17,463 bases of DNA from Gp6-AA40 sp046765795 (GTDB taxonomy: Bacteria; Acidobacteriota; Vicinamibacteria; Vicinamibacterales; UBA2999): NCBI GenBank assembly GCA_046765795.1, contig JBKPRH010000275.1, positions 1 through 17,463 of the forward strand, read 5' to 3'. Below the pieces are notes generated by a model. It saw only the letters and a list, made by a program, of their open reading frames with translations. It had not been told where the DNA came from and ran no database searches. The translations under genes and the position numbers were made by a program. Shown here piece after piece: positions 1 through 6,725 of this stretch (position 1 is the first letter of the stretch; each line of letters opens with the position of its first letter).

Positions 1-2
1 CA

Positions 3-104
3 CCATGGGCGCTCGCACCCGCGGCCGCCATCTTCATGGTCGTGCTCGGGGTGAACTTGCTGGTGCAGAGCACCGGCCGTGCGCCTATACAATTGGAGAG
101 ATGA
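3..104 (+). CDS. C-terminal end of an ABC transporter permease (peptide/nickel type), cut by window start
   Basis: Only the last 33 codons are present, read in the frame beginning at base 3 and ending at TGA 102-104. The peptide begins PWALAPAAAIFMVVLGVNLL: a short hydrophobic segment followed by a polar tail. This resembles the end of DppC/OppC-type inner-membrane permeases, where a PWW-x-x-x-P-G-x-A-I-F-like stretch leads into a last helix ending in N-L-L-G-D. Such permeases import di- and oligopeptides. The stop codon overlaps the ATG of the next gene (ATGA at 101-104), so the two are probably co-transcribed and translationally coupled. The family call rests on a short tail and could be wrong in substrate class; that the frame is coding is better supported, by the overlap and the hydrophobic pattern. 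Confidence 0.62.
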   Translation, partial: PWALAPAAAIFMVVLGVNLLVQSTGRAPIQLER

Positions 105-1012
105 AACCTTTTACCGGCATCTACACGCCGATCGCGACGCCGTTTCGCGACGACGGCACGGTGGATGAGCGGGCCCTTGCTGCTAATGTCAGCCGATGGA
201 TGACCACGCCATTGACCGGGCTCGTCGTGCTCGGGTCCAACGGCGAAGCCACCTCCCTGGACGAGGCCGAAGCCGATCGTGTTGTTGAAATCGTTCGTGC
301 AGGCGTGCCTGCATCGCGGCCGCTGATCGCTGGTACGGGTCGCGAATCCACACGCGCGACGATTGCCGCGACGCGCCGTGCCGCCGCGGCTGGCGCGGAC
401 GCTGCGCTCGTGCGCACGCCATCATTCTTCAAACCACAGATGACGACGGATGCGTTCGTCCGTCATTTCACTGAGGTCGCGGACGCGTCGCCCGTTCCGG
501 TGCTTCTCTACAACGTCACGGCCTACACCGGCGTGAATCTCCTGCCCGACGCTGTTGAGCGTCTCGCCGTTCACCCGAACATCGTCGGGATGAAAGAGTC
601 GGGATCGGACATCGGACAGATCGCTGAATACGTCGCGCGCACGCCGGACGATTTCACGGTGCTCGCCGGGTCGGCCACGACGCTCGTGCACGCGTTGTGC
701 GCGGGATGCGATGGCGCGATCCTGGCCCTGGCCTCGTTGGCGCCCGCCGAGTGCGTGTTGATGACCACGCTGGTCCGCGAAAAGCGTCTCGACGAGGCGA
801 ATGCGCTGCAACGCCGCCTCATGCCGCTGGCCCGTTCGGTCGGAACGAGTTACGGCGTGCCAGGTCTCAAAGCCGCACTAGAATTGAGTGGATACGCTGG
901 CGGCTCGCCGCGGCCACCGCTGCGTCCGGTCAGTTCAGAGGTCGTTGACATCATTCGCCGCCAGCTGACTGCCTTGAGTTCCGCGGAGGCCGAAGCCTCC
1001 GCTCTACGATGA
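101..1012 (+). CDS. DHDPS-superfamily aldolase, probably 4-hydroxy-2-oxoglutarate aldolase (HOGA-like)
   Basis: The 303-residue protein is a class I (Schiff-base) TIM-barrel aldolase. Visible active-site elements are GSNGE at residues 45-49, Tyr137 in LLYNV, and the Schiff-base Lys165 in VGMKESGSD. True DapA usually has GTTGE at the first site. GSNGE, together with HPNIVGMK, VLAGSA and a C-terminal GVPGLK...GYAGG block, is closer as I recall it to vertebrate HOGA1. That enzyme splits 4-hydroxy-2-oxoglutarate into pyruvate and glyoxylate. The ATG at 101 is preferred over an in-frame ATG at 5: it overlaps the upstream permease stop, has GGAG just before it, and family homology begins there. The last ten residues, rich in Ala and Glu, are encoded by a REP hairpin (983-1007). 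Other pyruvate-dependent aldolases of this superfamily remain possible. Confidence 0.8.
   Translation: MKPFTGIYTPIATPFRDDGTVDERALAANVSRWMTTPLTGLVVLGSNGEATSLDEAEADRVVEIVRAGVPASRPLIAGTGRESTRATIAATRRAAAAGADAALVRTPSFFKPQMTTDAFVRHFTEVADASPVPVLLYNVTAYTGVNLLPDAVERLAVHPNIVGMKESGSDIGQIAEYVARTPDDFTVLAGSATTLVHALCAGCDGAILALASLAPAECVLMTTLVREKRLDEANALQRRLMPLARSVGTSYGVPGLKAALELSGYAGGSPRPPLRPVSSEVVDIIRRQLTALSSAEAEASALR
983..1007 (-). repeat. Single REP element with GTAG head
   Basis: A perfect 8-bp stem (GCGGAGGC at 983-990, GCCTCCGC at 995-1002) with a CGAA loop is followed by CTAC at 1004-1007. Read on the minus strand this is GTAG, one spacer base pair region, then the hairpin: the organisation of REP elements mobilised by RAYT transposases. 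It matches the right half of the double element at 9211-9265, except for a swapped base pair in the stem. It overlaps the last codons of the aldolase gene, whose TGA lies at 1010-1012. It may also act as a transcript stabiliser or attenuator between the aldolase and the aminotransferase. Confidence 0.75.
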
Positions 1013-1072
1013 CTTCATCACGACGTTGACCATCACGTCCGTTGCCAACCCTGTCCGTTGACCAACATACAC

Positions 1073-2239
1073 ATGCCTCTTCCTGCGACTGAACGTGTTT
1101 TGCTCGGCCCTGGTCCGAGTCTGATTCCGCCGCGCGTGATACGCGCCCTCGCCGCGCCCGTACTCAGCCATCTCGATCCGGACTTTGTGCCGATGCTCGA
1201 CGATGTTCGCGCATCGCTGCAGCGGGTATTTCGTGCAGACAGTAAGTCACTGACGCTTGCGACCTCGGGGACTGGGACCTCCGCTATGGAGGCTGCTGTC
1301 GCGAACGTCGTGTTCGACGGCATGCGCGCCGTGGTGATCGTGACCGGGTATTTCGGTGATCGCCTGGTGCAGATTCTCGAGCGATACGGTGCGCGTGTGC
1401 GGCGTATCGACGTCGAGTGGGGACGCGCGGTCGATCCGCAGCGCCTGCGCGACGAGCTGTCGCGCGAAGGCGCGGACGTGGTCGGCATCGTCCATGCCGA
1501 AACATCGACGGGCGTGCGGAACCCGGTGAAGGAGTTGGCCGCAATCGCTCGCGAGAAAGGCGCGCTGACGATCGTCGATACCGTGACGTCGCTCGGTGGT
1601 CAGGATGTCGATCTCGCAGGATGGGGAGTTGACGTCGCGTATTCGTGCAGCCAGAAATGCATTGGCGCGCCCTCGGGTGTTGCGCCGGTGGCTGTCTCCG
1701 GTGCTGCGCGCGATCGACTGGTGAAGTGCCGCAGCTTTTATCTCGATCTGCGGTTGCTCGAGGACTACTGGGTCGGGCGCAAATACCACCACACGATGTG
1801 CACGTCGTTGATTTACGCGCTTCGCGAAGCGTTGCAGATGGTGGAAGAGGAAGGTCTTGCCGCCAGGCAGGCCCGCCATGAGCGTCATCATCTTGCGCTG
1901 GCTGCCGGTGTGGAGGCGATGGGGCTCTCGCTGCTGCCACCGCCAGGAGAACGGTTGTGGACGTTAAACACGGTCCGCGTTCCGTCAGGGGTTGACGAGG
2001 CCTCGATCCGGAAGACGCTGCTCACGACATACAACATCGAGGTCGGTGCAGGCCTCGGTCCACTCGCCGGGAAGATCTGGCGCGTGGGATTGATGGGCGC
2101 CAGTTCCACTCCACAGACCTTGCTGCAGTTCCTTGCTGCGCTCGAGGGTGCGTTGGTGACTCATGGACACCGAGTGCCTGAAGGGGCTGGCGTCGCCGCG
2201 GCGAACGCGGCGCTGCGCCCGGCGATGGCGGGCGCCTAA
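1073..2239 (+). CDS. Alanine/serine:glyoxylate aminotransferase-like, class V PLP enzyme
   Basis: The 388-residue protein is a fold-type I PLP aminotransferase. It opens with LLGPGPS-x-I-P-P-R, has the glycine-rich SGTGTSAMEAA segment, and carries the cofactor lysine in SQKC (Lys195). KYHHT, ALREAL and a C-terminal GLGPLAGKIWRVGLMG block follow, the last holding the carboxylate-binding arginine. These blocks line up closely with eukaryotic alanine:glyoxylate aminotransferase, which makes glycine from glyoxylate. The neighbouring aldolase would produce that glyoxylate. ATG 1073 is chosen because it lies just before the conserved start; an in-frame TTG at 1058 would add five residues. No clear ribosome-binding site is visible. 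The amino donor (alanine or serine) cannot be read from sequence. The stop is 10 bases before the next gene. Confidence 0.87.
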   Translation: MPLPATERVLLGPGPSLIPPRVIRALAAPVLSHLDPDFVPMLDDVRASLQRVFRADSKSLTLATSGTGTSAMEAAVANVVFDGMRAVVIVTGYFGDRLVQILERYGARVRRIDVEWGRAVDPQRLRDELSREGADVVGIVHAETSTGVRNPVKELAAIAREKGALTIVDTVTSLGGQDVDLAGWGVDVAYSCSQKCIGAPSGVAPVAVSGAARDRLVKCRSFYLDLRLLEDYWVGRKYHHTMCTSLIYALREALQMVEEEGLAARQARHERHHLALAAGVEAMGLSLLPPPGERLWTLNTVRVPSGVDEASIRKTLLTTYNIEVGAGLGPLAGKIWRVGLMGASSTPQTLLQFLAALEGALVTHGHRVPEGAGVAAANAALRPAMAGA

Positions 2240-2249
2240 CGAAAACACT

Positions 2250-3683
2250 GTGCGGGCGATCATCCTGCTGCTCGTCGTGCTGGTCGCAAGTTGCGCGACC
2301 AACCCCGTGACGGGGCAGCGTGAGTTCACGCTGATGAGCGAGTCGCAGGAGATCGCGATGGGGCGCGAGTCCGACGCCCAGGTGCGGGCCGAGATGGGCG
2401 TCTACAACGACCCCGAGCTCGCGAAGTACATCAGCGACATCGGGCTCCGTCTCGCGAAGCTCTCCGAGCGGCCCAATCTTCCGTGGCAGTTCACGGTCGT
2501 CGATCAGCCGGCCATCAACGCGTTCGCGCTGCCCGGAGGATTCATCTACATCACACGCGGCATCTTGCCGTTTCTCGATAACGAGGCCGAACTCGTTGGC
2601 GTGCTCGGTCACGAAATCGGCCACGTCACCGCACGGCATTCGGTGCGACAGTACACCCGAACGGTCGGCGGCGTCGCGGCGCTGGGTGCACTCGGCGTGT
2701 TCGTCCCCGCGGCGCGCCCCTTCGGGCAAATCTCCGAGCAGGCGCTGGGCCTGCTGTTCCTGAGGTACGGGCGCGAAGACGAACTGCAGGCTGATCAACT
2801 CGGCGCGGGGTATGCCGCCTCGGGCGGCTGGGATCCTTCTGGTGTGCCGGGCATGCTGACGACGCTGGGGCGGCTCGACGAAGCAAGCGGTGATCGCAAG
2901 GGCATACCCAATTGGCTCTCCACGCATCCGGACCCGCTATCGCGTGTGGCCGAGATCAAACCGACGGTCGCAAAGCTCAGTGCCGGCCGGTCGGACTTCC
3001 GCACCAATCGCGATGTGCTCGAACGGCGCATTGACGGCGTCATCTTCGGCGACAACCCCGAGCAAGGTGTCATTCGCGGAAGCGCGTTCCTGCACCCGCC
3101 GCTGAGATTCCGGATCGACTTTCCACCGAAGTGGCAGATCGCCAACAGCCCTCAGCAGGTTGTTGCCAAGGCGCCCGATGCTGACGTGTTCATGCTGTTG
3201 CAAGGCGTGACGAAACCGCAGGGGCAGACGGCTCGTGACGTCGCAATGGCACACATGCAGGCCGCGGGGTTCCAAATGGGCTCGGGCGACCGGACGACGA
3301 TCAATGGGCTCGATGCGTTCGTCGGCGTGTATCAAGGCAAGGTCGAAGGCCTCGGCGAGGTGAGGAGCCGCGCCGCACACATCGCCCACGGTGGCGCCTA
3401 CTACATGGTCGCCGGGCTCGTCGCGCCTGCTGGCTTCGACAACGTCGATGGCCTCTTCACGAGTGCGATTCGATCGTTTCGACCGTTGACGACGGCTGAG
3501 GCGCAAGCCATTCGTCCGTCGCGCGTCGACTTCTACACTGTTCGGGATGGCGACACGTGGGCCTCGCTCGCCGAGCGGTCGGGTGGCGCGATCAGAGCGT
3601 CGACGCTCGCGGCAATGAATCAGTCGTCGCCCGATGCGGCGCCGCGTGTCGGCGCACGCATCAGAATCGTGGTGGCAGGATGA
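2250..3683 (+). CDS. M48-family zinc metalloprotease, predicted lipoprotein with C-terminal LysM-like domain
   Basis: A 477-residue Zn-dependent peptidase, probably a periplasmic, membrane-anchored protease in outer-membrane protein quality control (BepA/YfgC-like). Starting at GTG 2250, the protein begins with a very short hydrophobic leader ending in a lipobox (V-A-S-C, Cys15). This start leaves 10 bases after the upstream stop; an in-frame ATG at 2163 would lie inside the preceding gene and bury the signal. The zinc site is HEIGH at residues 121-125, with the third ligand Glu178 in ELQAD. Residues about 225-420 form an uncharacterised region with a PPKW motif. Residues about 426-477 (YTVRDGDTWASLA) look like a divergent LysM peptidoglycan-binding fold. 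The stop overlaps the next ATG by ATGA, implying coupled translation with mtgA. Confidence 0.87.
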   Translation: MRAIILLLVVLVASCATNPVTGQREFTLMSESQEIAMGRESDAQVRAEMGVYNDPELAKYISDIGLRLAKLSERPNLPWQFTVVDQPAINAFALPGGFIYITRGILPFLDNEAELVGVLGHEIGHVTARHSVRQYTRTVGGVAALGALGVFVPAARPFGQISEQALGLLFLRYGREDELQADQLGAGYAASGGWDPSGVPGMLTTLGRLDEASGDRKGIPNWLSTHPDPLSRVAEIKPTVAKLSAGRSDFRTNRDVLERRIDGVIFGDNPEQGVIRGSAFLHPPLRFRIDFPPKWQIANSPQQVVAKAPDADVFMLLQGVTKPQGQTARDVAMAHMQAAGFQMGSGDRTTINGLDAFVGVYQGKVEGLGEVRSRAAHIAHGGAYYMVAGLVAPAGFDNVDGLFTSAIRSFRPLTTAEAQAIRPSRVDFYTVRDGDTWASLAERSGGAIRASTLAAMNQSSPDAAPRVGARIRIVVAG

Positions 3684-4549
3684 AGGGCCTTCGCTTTCCA
3701 GGGTCTCGCATCCTGCGCATCGCCGCTGGCGTCGGCGCGGTCGCGTTCGCCGTGCTGTCGTACGTGTATCTCACGCTGCCGGATGTACGTTCACTCGCCA
3801 CGACTAACCCGAAGGCGACCGCGTTCATGGAGCTGCGCGAGCGGGAAGCGGCCGCCGCAGGCAGGCCCGTCAAGCGAGTGCAGCGCTGGGTGCCGTACTC
3901 GCGAATCTCGATTAATCTACGCCGCGCGGTGCTTGCTGCTGAAGACAGCGCGTTCTTCGACCACGAAGGCGTCGACATCGCGGAGATCAAGAAGTCGATT
4001 CAAGACAGCATCGAAAAGGGCAAGGAACTGCGTGGGGCGAGCACGATCACGCAGCAGCTCGCAAAGAACCTGTATCTGTCGCCTTCGCGCAACCCGCTGC
4101 GCAAGCTCGAGGAGCTAATGATCACGTGGCGCCTCGAGACGGCGCTGTCGAAGGCGCGGATCTTCGAGATCTATCTGAACGTGATCGAATGGGGCGATCT
4201 CGTCTGGGGTGCTGAAGCCGCGTCGCGCACCTACTTCGGCGTGCCGGCCTCGGCGCTCTCGCGTGAACAAGCCGCCCTGCTCGCCGGTGCGATCATCAAT
4301 CCTCGTGTCTACAGTCCGGCAAATCCGCGTGGCCGTTTGTTGCGGCGCCAGCAGATCATCCTCGCCCGTATGCCGGGGTTTGAGCCGCCGGTGCCAGTGC
4401 CCACCGCAGTTCCTGTTGTGCTGCCAGAGCCGACAACGGACGAGGTGCCACCACCATCTGAAGAGCCGGCCAGCCCGACCGTTATCGAAGGTCCCGAGGG
4501 CGATCGCCCTGCGGCGCCCTCACCGCAGCCAGTCGAACCGCCAGCCTGA
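3680..4549 (+). CDS. mtgA: Monofunctional peptidoglycan transglycosylase (GT51)
   Basis: The 289-residue protein polymerises lipid II into glycan strands at the outer face of the inner membrane. It has an N-terminal membrane anchor at about residues 11-33, then a GT51 domain. Catalytic Glu88 lies in the EDSAFFDHEG motif, GASTITQQLAKNLYL follows, and the second conserved Glu (about 145) is in RKLEE. There is no transpeptidase domain, hence monofunctional. The residues after about 233 form a 57-residue tail very rich in Pro and Glu, not part of the usual enzyme; it may span or contact the periplasm or wall. The start ATG overlaps the stop of the M48 gene (3680-3683), which rejects a longer in-frame start at 3557 inside that gene. 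Confidence 0.93.
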   Translation: MKGLRFPGSRILRIAAGVGAVAFAVLSYVYLTLPDVRSLATTNPKATAFMELREREAAAAGRPVKRVQRWVPYSRISINLRRAVLAAEDSAFFDHEGVDIAEIKKSIQDSIEKGKELRGASTITQQLAKNLYLSPSRNPLRKLEELMITWRLETALSKARIFEIYLNVIEWGDLVWGAEAASRTYFGVPASALSREQAALLAGAIINPRVYSPANPRGRLLRRQQIILARMPGFEPPVPVPTAVPVVLPEPTTDEVPPPSEEPASPTVIEGPEGDRPAAPSPQPVEPPA

Positions 4550-4610
4550 GCAACCTCGAGCAGGAGCGCTAAAGTTTCAGCGGGACGTGCCGAGATCTCA
4601 GTGATACGGG

Positions 4611-5432
4611 ATGATCAACTATACGGAGCGCATCGGCCAGCTCATGGCCGATATCGTGGCGCGCGTACCCACACTGTCTTTCCTCGACATGTCACGCGTG
4701 CTTGTGTTTGCGCGCGCCGGACGGAGTGATGCCGAAGGCCCTTACGCCACCTGCCACTGCGTCTCGCTGCCGCCAAGCGAACCTGGGTATTACTACTGGC
4801 GCGACCGCCGCACCGGCGCATTGACCCGCCGCTCTGAGTGGTTCATCACCAAGTCGCCGACCGTCTCGGTGGAGGGGACGCCGATCGACTACATGGTCTC
4901 GTTCTCGCTGCCACGCTTCTGCGATCAGTCAGCGACGAAGTCACGAAAGCAGGAGTACTACGCCGGCTACGCGCCGTGGATTACCAAGCTCGACACCATC
5001 GTCCACGAGCTGTATCACATCGATCCAGATCGGCCCGGGATTCGACGCATGGAACGCGCCGACGGCACCTGCTCTGCGAACTGTCACGGTCAGCGATTCT
5101 TCGAAGACGTTGTCCAGATGGTGAAGCACTACCTCAGCACGAATCCCGATCCGTACGTGTACGACTTTCTCGCCTGCAACTTTTCCGAACTCACCGAGCG
5201 ATACGGTGGCGTCGCGGGTACGGCGTTCCGCGCGTTTCCGTCGTACCCGCAGCGCTTCACCGAAGTGCTCGATCCGCAGCCACGGGTGACCGGGCACGAT
5301 GACTGTCGCGTCGAGCCGATCAAGCTGACGCGCAGTGGGACGACGTTCACCGAGCGCGATCTGACGGTGCGCGAATTCCTGCCGCACACCTCACGATTGC
5401 TGGTGCGCGAACGCGCCTTCCGCGCGGCGTAG
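4611..5432 (+). CDS. Unrecognised putative zinc metallopeptidase with HELYH motif
   Basis: I do not recognise this 273-residue protein by name. It carries a zincin-type HExxH, written HELYH at residues 132-136 in a predicted helix (KLDTIVHELYHIDP). A Cys-His-Gly (C158-H159-G160) and F163 follow about 23 residues later. The spacing and HG-x-x-F pattern resemble the third zinc ligand of minigluzincin/SprT/WLM-like metallopeptidases. Several cysteines occur (Cys-His-Cys near residue 46, CSANCHG near 154). No signal peptide or membrane segment is visible, so a cytoplasmic location is likely. It lies 61 bases after mtgA on the same strand and convergent with an NlpC/P60 gene, so it may belong with cell-envelope functions by position only. 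Activity and substrate are unknown; a non-catalytic zinc protein is possible. Confidence 0.72.
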   Translation: MINYTERIGQLMADIVARVPTLSFLDMSRVLVFARAGRSDAEGPYATCHCVSLPPSEPGYYYWRDRRTGALTRRSEWFITKSPTVSVEGTPIDYMVSFSLPRFCDQSATKSRKQEYYAGYAPWITKLDTIVHELYHIDPDRPGIRRMERADGTCSANCHGQRFFEDVVQMVKHYLSTNPDPYVYDFLACNFSELTERYGGVAGTAFRAFPSYPQRFTEVLDPQPRVTGHDDCRVEPIKLTRSGTTFTERDLTVREFLPHTSRLLVRERAFRAA

Positions 5433-5447
5433 TCTTATCGTGAACCG

Positions 5448-6047
5448 TTACTGAGTGGATTGTGAAGAGAGTGTGATGCGTCTGGCACCGAGCCAACGAT
5501 CGGCCCAATACTCGGTGTTCGAATAGCTCTCAACGCGCACCACGCCACGCGAACTCGGCGCATGCACGAACTCACCGCCGCCGAGTGCGATGCCGACATG
5601 CGACGGCCCTTTGTTCACGGTTTTGAAGAAGACGAGGTCGCCAGGCCGCACCTCATCCTGATCAATCTTCTTTCCTATTTCATACTGCTCGCGCGTTTCG
5701 CGCGGTAATGCGGTGCCGTGTTGGGCGAAGACCCATTGGACCAGACCGCTGCAGTCGAATCCCCCAGACGGTTCGCTCCCGCCGTTTCGATACTGCGTAC
5801 CTCTTAGGGCCAGCGCCGTCGCGATAATCGCCGACGACTCAACTCCGGGGAGAGTCTCTGGCCCTGGGCTGGGGAGTGGGCTCGGCGCAGGGCTGGTCGG
5901 AGGGTTGGGCCCACTGCGGGTCGTGGGTGGAGCGGGGGCGCCGGGAAAAGGACGCGGCGCTACGCCGCGACTGGCGCAGCCGGCAACCGAGATCGCCATC
6001 ACCACAATAGTGCCGACGGTCAGACGGCCGGGGCGATACGAAGCCAC
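5448..6047 (-). CDS. NlpC/P60-family cell-wall hydrolase, predicted lipoprotein
   Basis: The 199-residue protein has a signal peptide ending in a lipobox (S-V-A-G-C, Cys24), then a roughly 40-residue Pro/Ser-rich linker, then an NlpC/P60 domain from about residue 70. Catalytic residues are visible: Cys99 in FDCSGL, His150 in SHVGIAL and a third polar residue His162 in FVHAPSS. Such enzymes cut peptidoglycan peptides, typically the gamma-D-Glu-meso-DAP bond, here probably from a membrane anchor in the periplasm. The start is GTG at 6047; a nearby ATG (6053-6055 on this strand) is out of frame. It converges with the HELYH gene with only 15 bases between stops, and is divergent from the HNH gene. 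Confidence 0.92.
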   Translation of the reverse strand: MASYRPGRLTVGTIVVMAISVAGCASRGVAPRPFPGAPAPPTTRSGPNPPTSPAPSPLPSPGPETLPGVESSAIIATALALRGTQYRNGGSEPSGGFDCSGLVQWVFAQHGTALPRETREQYEIGKKIDQDEVRPGDLVFFKTVNKGPSHVGIALGGGEFVHAPSSRGVVRVESYSNTEYWADRWLGARRITLSSQSTQ

Positions 6048-6053
6048 GACGTC

Positions 6054-6059
6054 ATTGTA
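6054..6059 (-). promoter_or_regulatory. Candidate -10 element for the NlpC/P60 gene
   Basis: On the minus strand TACAAT matches the sigma-70 -10 consensus in five of six positions. It ends six bases before the GTG at 6047, so the transcript would begin at or next to the start codon, a leaderless arrangement. No good -35 is visible at normal spacing, which lowers confidence. Confidence 0.3.
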
Positions 6060-6104
6060 ACGGCGTAACCCCAGTGTTGCTTAGGGTTTATGCTCGACTG
6101 AACC

Positions 6105-6134
6105 TTGACAGCCCGGCCGAGCGTCCGGCATCAT
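6105..6134 (+). promoter_or_regulatory. Candidate sigma-70 promoter for the HNH gene
   Basis: A perfect TTGACA -35 (6105-6110) is followed after 18 bases by CATCAT (6129-6134), four of six to the -10 consensus. The predicted start near 6141 is only a few bases before ATG 6146, and no Shine-Dalgarno sequence is present, so a leaderless or very short leader is suggested. It lies in the 98-base gap between divergent genes. Confidence 0.35.
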
Positions 6135-6145
6135 TACTTGTAGTT

Positions 6146-6679
6146 ATGGAGCAAGCGCTCCTTCTGAACGCGTCGTATGAGCCTCTCAAGGTCGTTCACT
6201 GGCAGAAGGCGATTACGCTCTGGTGCCAGGGGAAGGTCGAGGTGATCGCGGTCCACGACCGCGAGATAAGGGCGGTTTCGTTCACCCTTAAGTTGCCTTC
6301 CGTCATCCGCCTCCTCCGGTTCGTCAGAATCAAACGTCGCTTCGATTACGTGCCGTTCTCGCGGGCGAATATTTACGCGCGCGACAACCACACGTGCCAG
6401 TACTGCCACGAGAAGTTGCCGACCTCGGAGCTGACCTTCGACCATGTGGTCCCGGTGGCTCACGGCGGACGCAAAGACTGGGAGAACATCGTTACCTGCT
6501 GCGTCAGCTGCAACCGGAAGAAGGGTGGCCGTACGCCCGCAGAAGCCGACATGCGACTGATGAGGCCGCCGCGGCGCCCCGACTCGGCCCCCGCTATCCG
6601 CATCACGATTGGGATAGACACGGCGCCCGAGAGCTGGCGGGACTATCTCTACTGGAACATGGAACTCGACGAAAGCTGA
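6146..6679 (+). CDS. HNH endonuclease-domain protein
   Basis: The 177-residue protein belongs to the small chromosomal HNH family found widely in bacteria, whose biological role is mostly unknown. Residues 1-75 form a conserved N-terminal part with LNASYEPL near the start. The HNH core follows: Cys84-x-x-Cys87, Asp99-His100 in FDHVVP, Asn114 in WENIV, and Cys119-x-x-Cys122-Asn123 in CVSCNRKKGG. The two CxxC pairs should hold a structural zinc, while His100 and Asn114/Asn123 form the beta-beta-alpha-metal nuclease site. ATG 6146 is used because family conservation begins there; an in-frame ATG-like start at 6074 would cross the predicted promoter. No restriction or methylation partner is next to it, so it is unlikely to be a restriction enzyme. 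Confidence 0.88.
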   Translation: MEQALLLNASYEPLKVVHWQKAITLWCQGKVEVIAVHDREIRAVSFTLKLPSVIRLLRFVRIKRRFDYVPFSRANIYARDNHTCQYCHEKLPTSELTFDHVVPVAHGGRKDWENIVTCCVSCNRKKGGRTPAEADMRLMRPPRRPDSAPAIRITIGIDTAPESWRDYLYWNMELDES

Positions 6680-6689
6680 TCCAGCTCCG

Positions 6690-6721
6690 AAGTGCAGAGT
6701 GTAAAGTCGAACTTTGCACTT
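6690..6721. promoter_or_regulatory. Imperfect inverted repeat between HNH and propeller genes
   Basis: AAGTGC and AAAGT on the left pair with ACTTT and GCACTT on the right around a CGA loop, with seven unpaired bases (AGAGTGT) on the left arm: 11 pairs in all. It begins 10 bases after the HNH stop and ends 4 bases before ATG 6726. It has no T-run, so it is more like an operator or leader hairpin than an intrinsic terminator; function is inference. Confidence 0.45.
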
Positions 6722-6725
6722 GCCC

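Noticed and set aside
5..100. Longer start for the aldolase at ATG 5
   Set aside because: The added residues are Arg/Gly-rich and unlike the family, and this DNA is coding in another frame as the permease end, whose stop overlaps ATG 101.
101..1012. Calling the aldolase DapA
   Set aside because: The GSNGE motif, the HOGA1-like C-terminal blocks and linkage to a glyoxylate aminotransferase fit another branch of the superfamily better; only a phylogeny would settle it.
2022..2927. 301-codon open frame on the minus strand across the aminotransferase-M48 junction
   Set aside because: It spans two well-supported plus-strand genes and has no recognisable motif.
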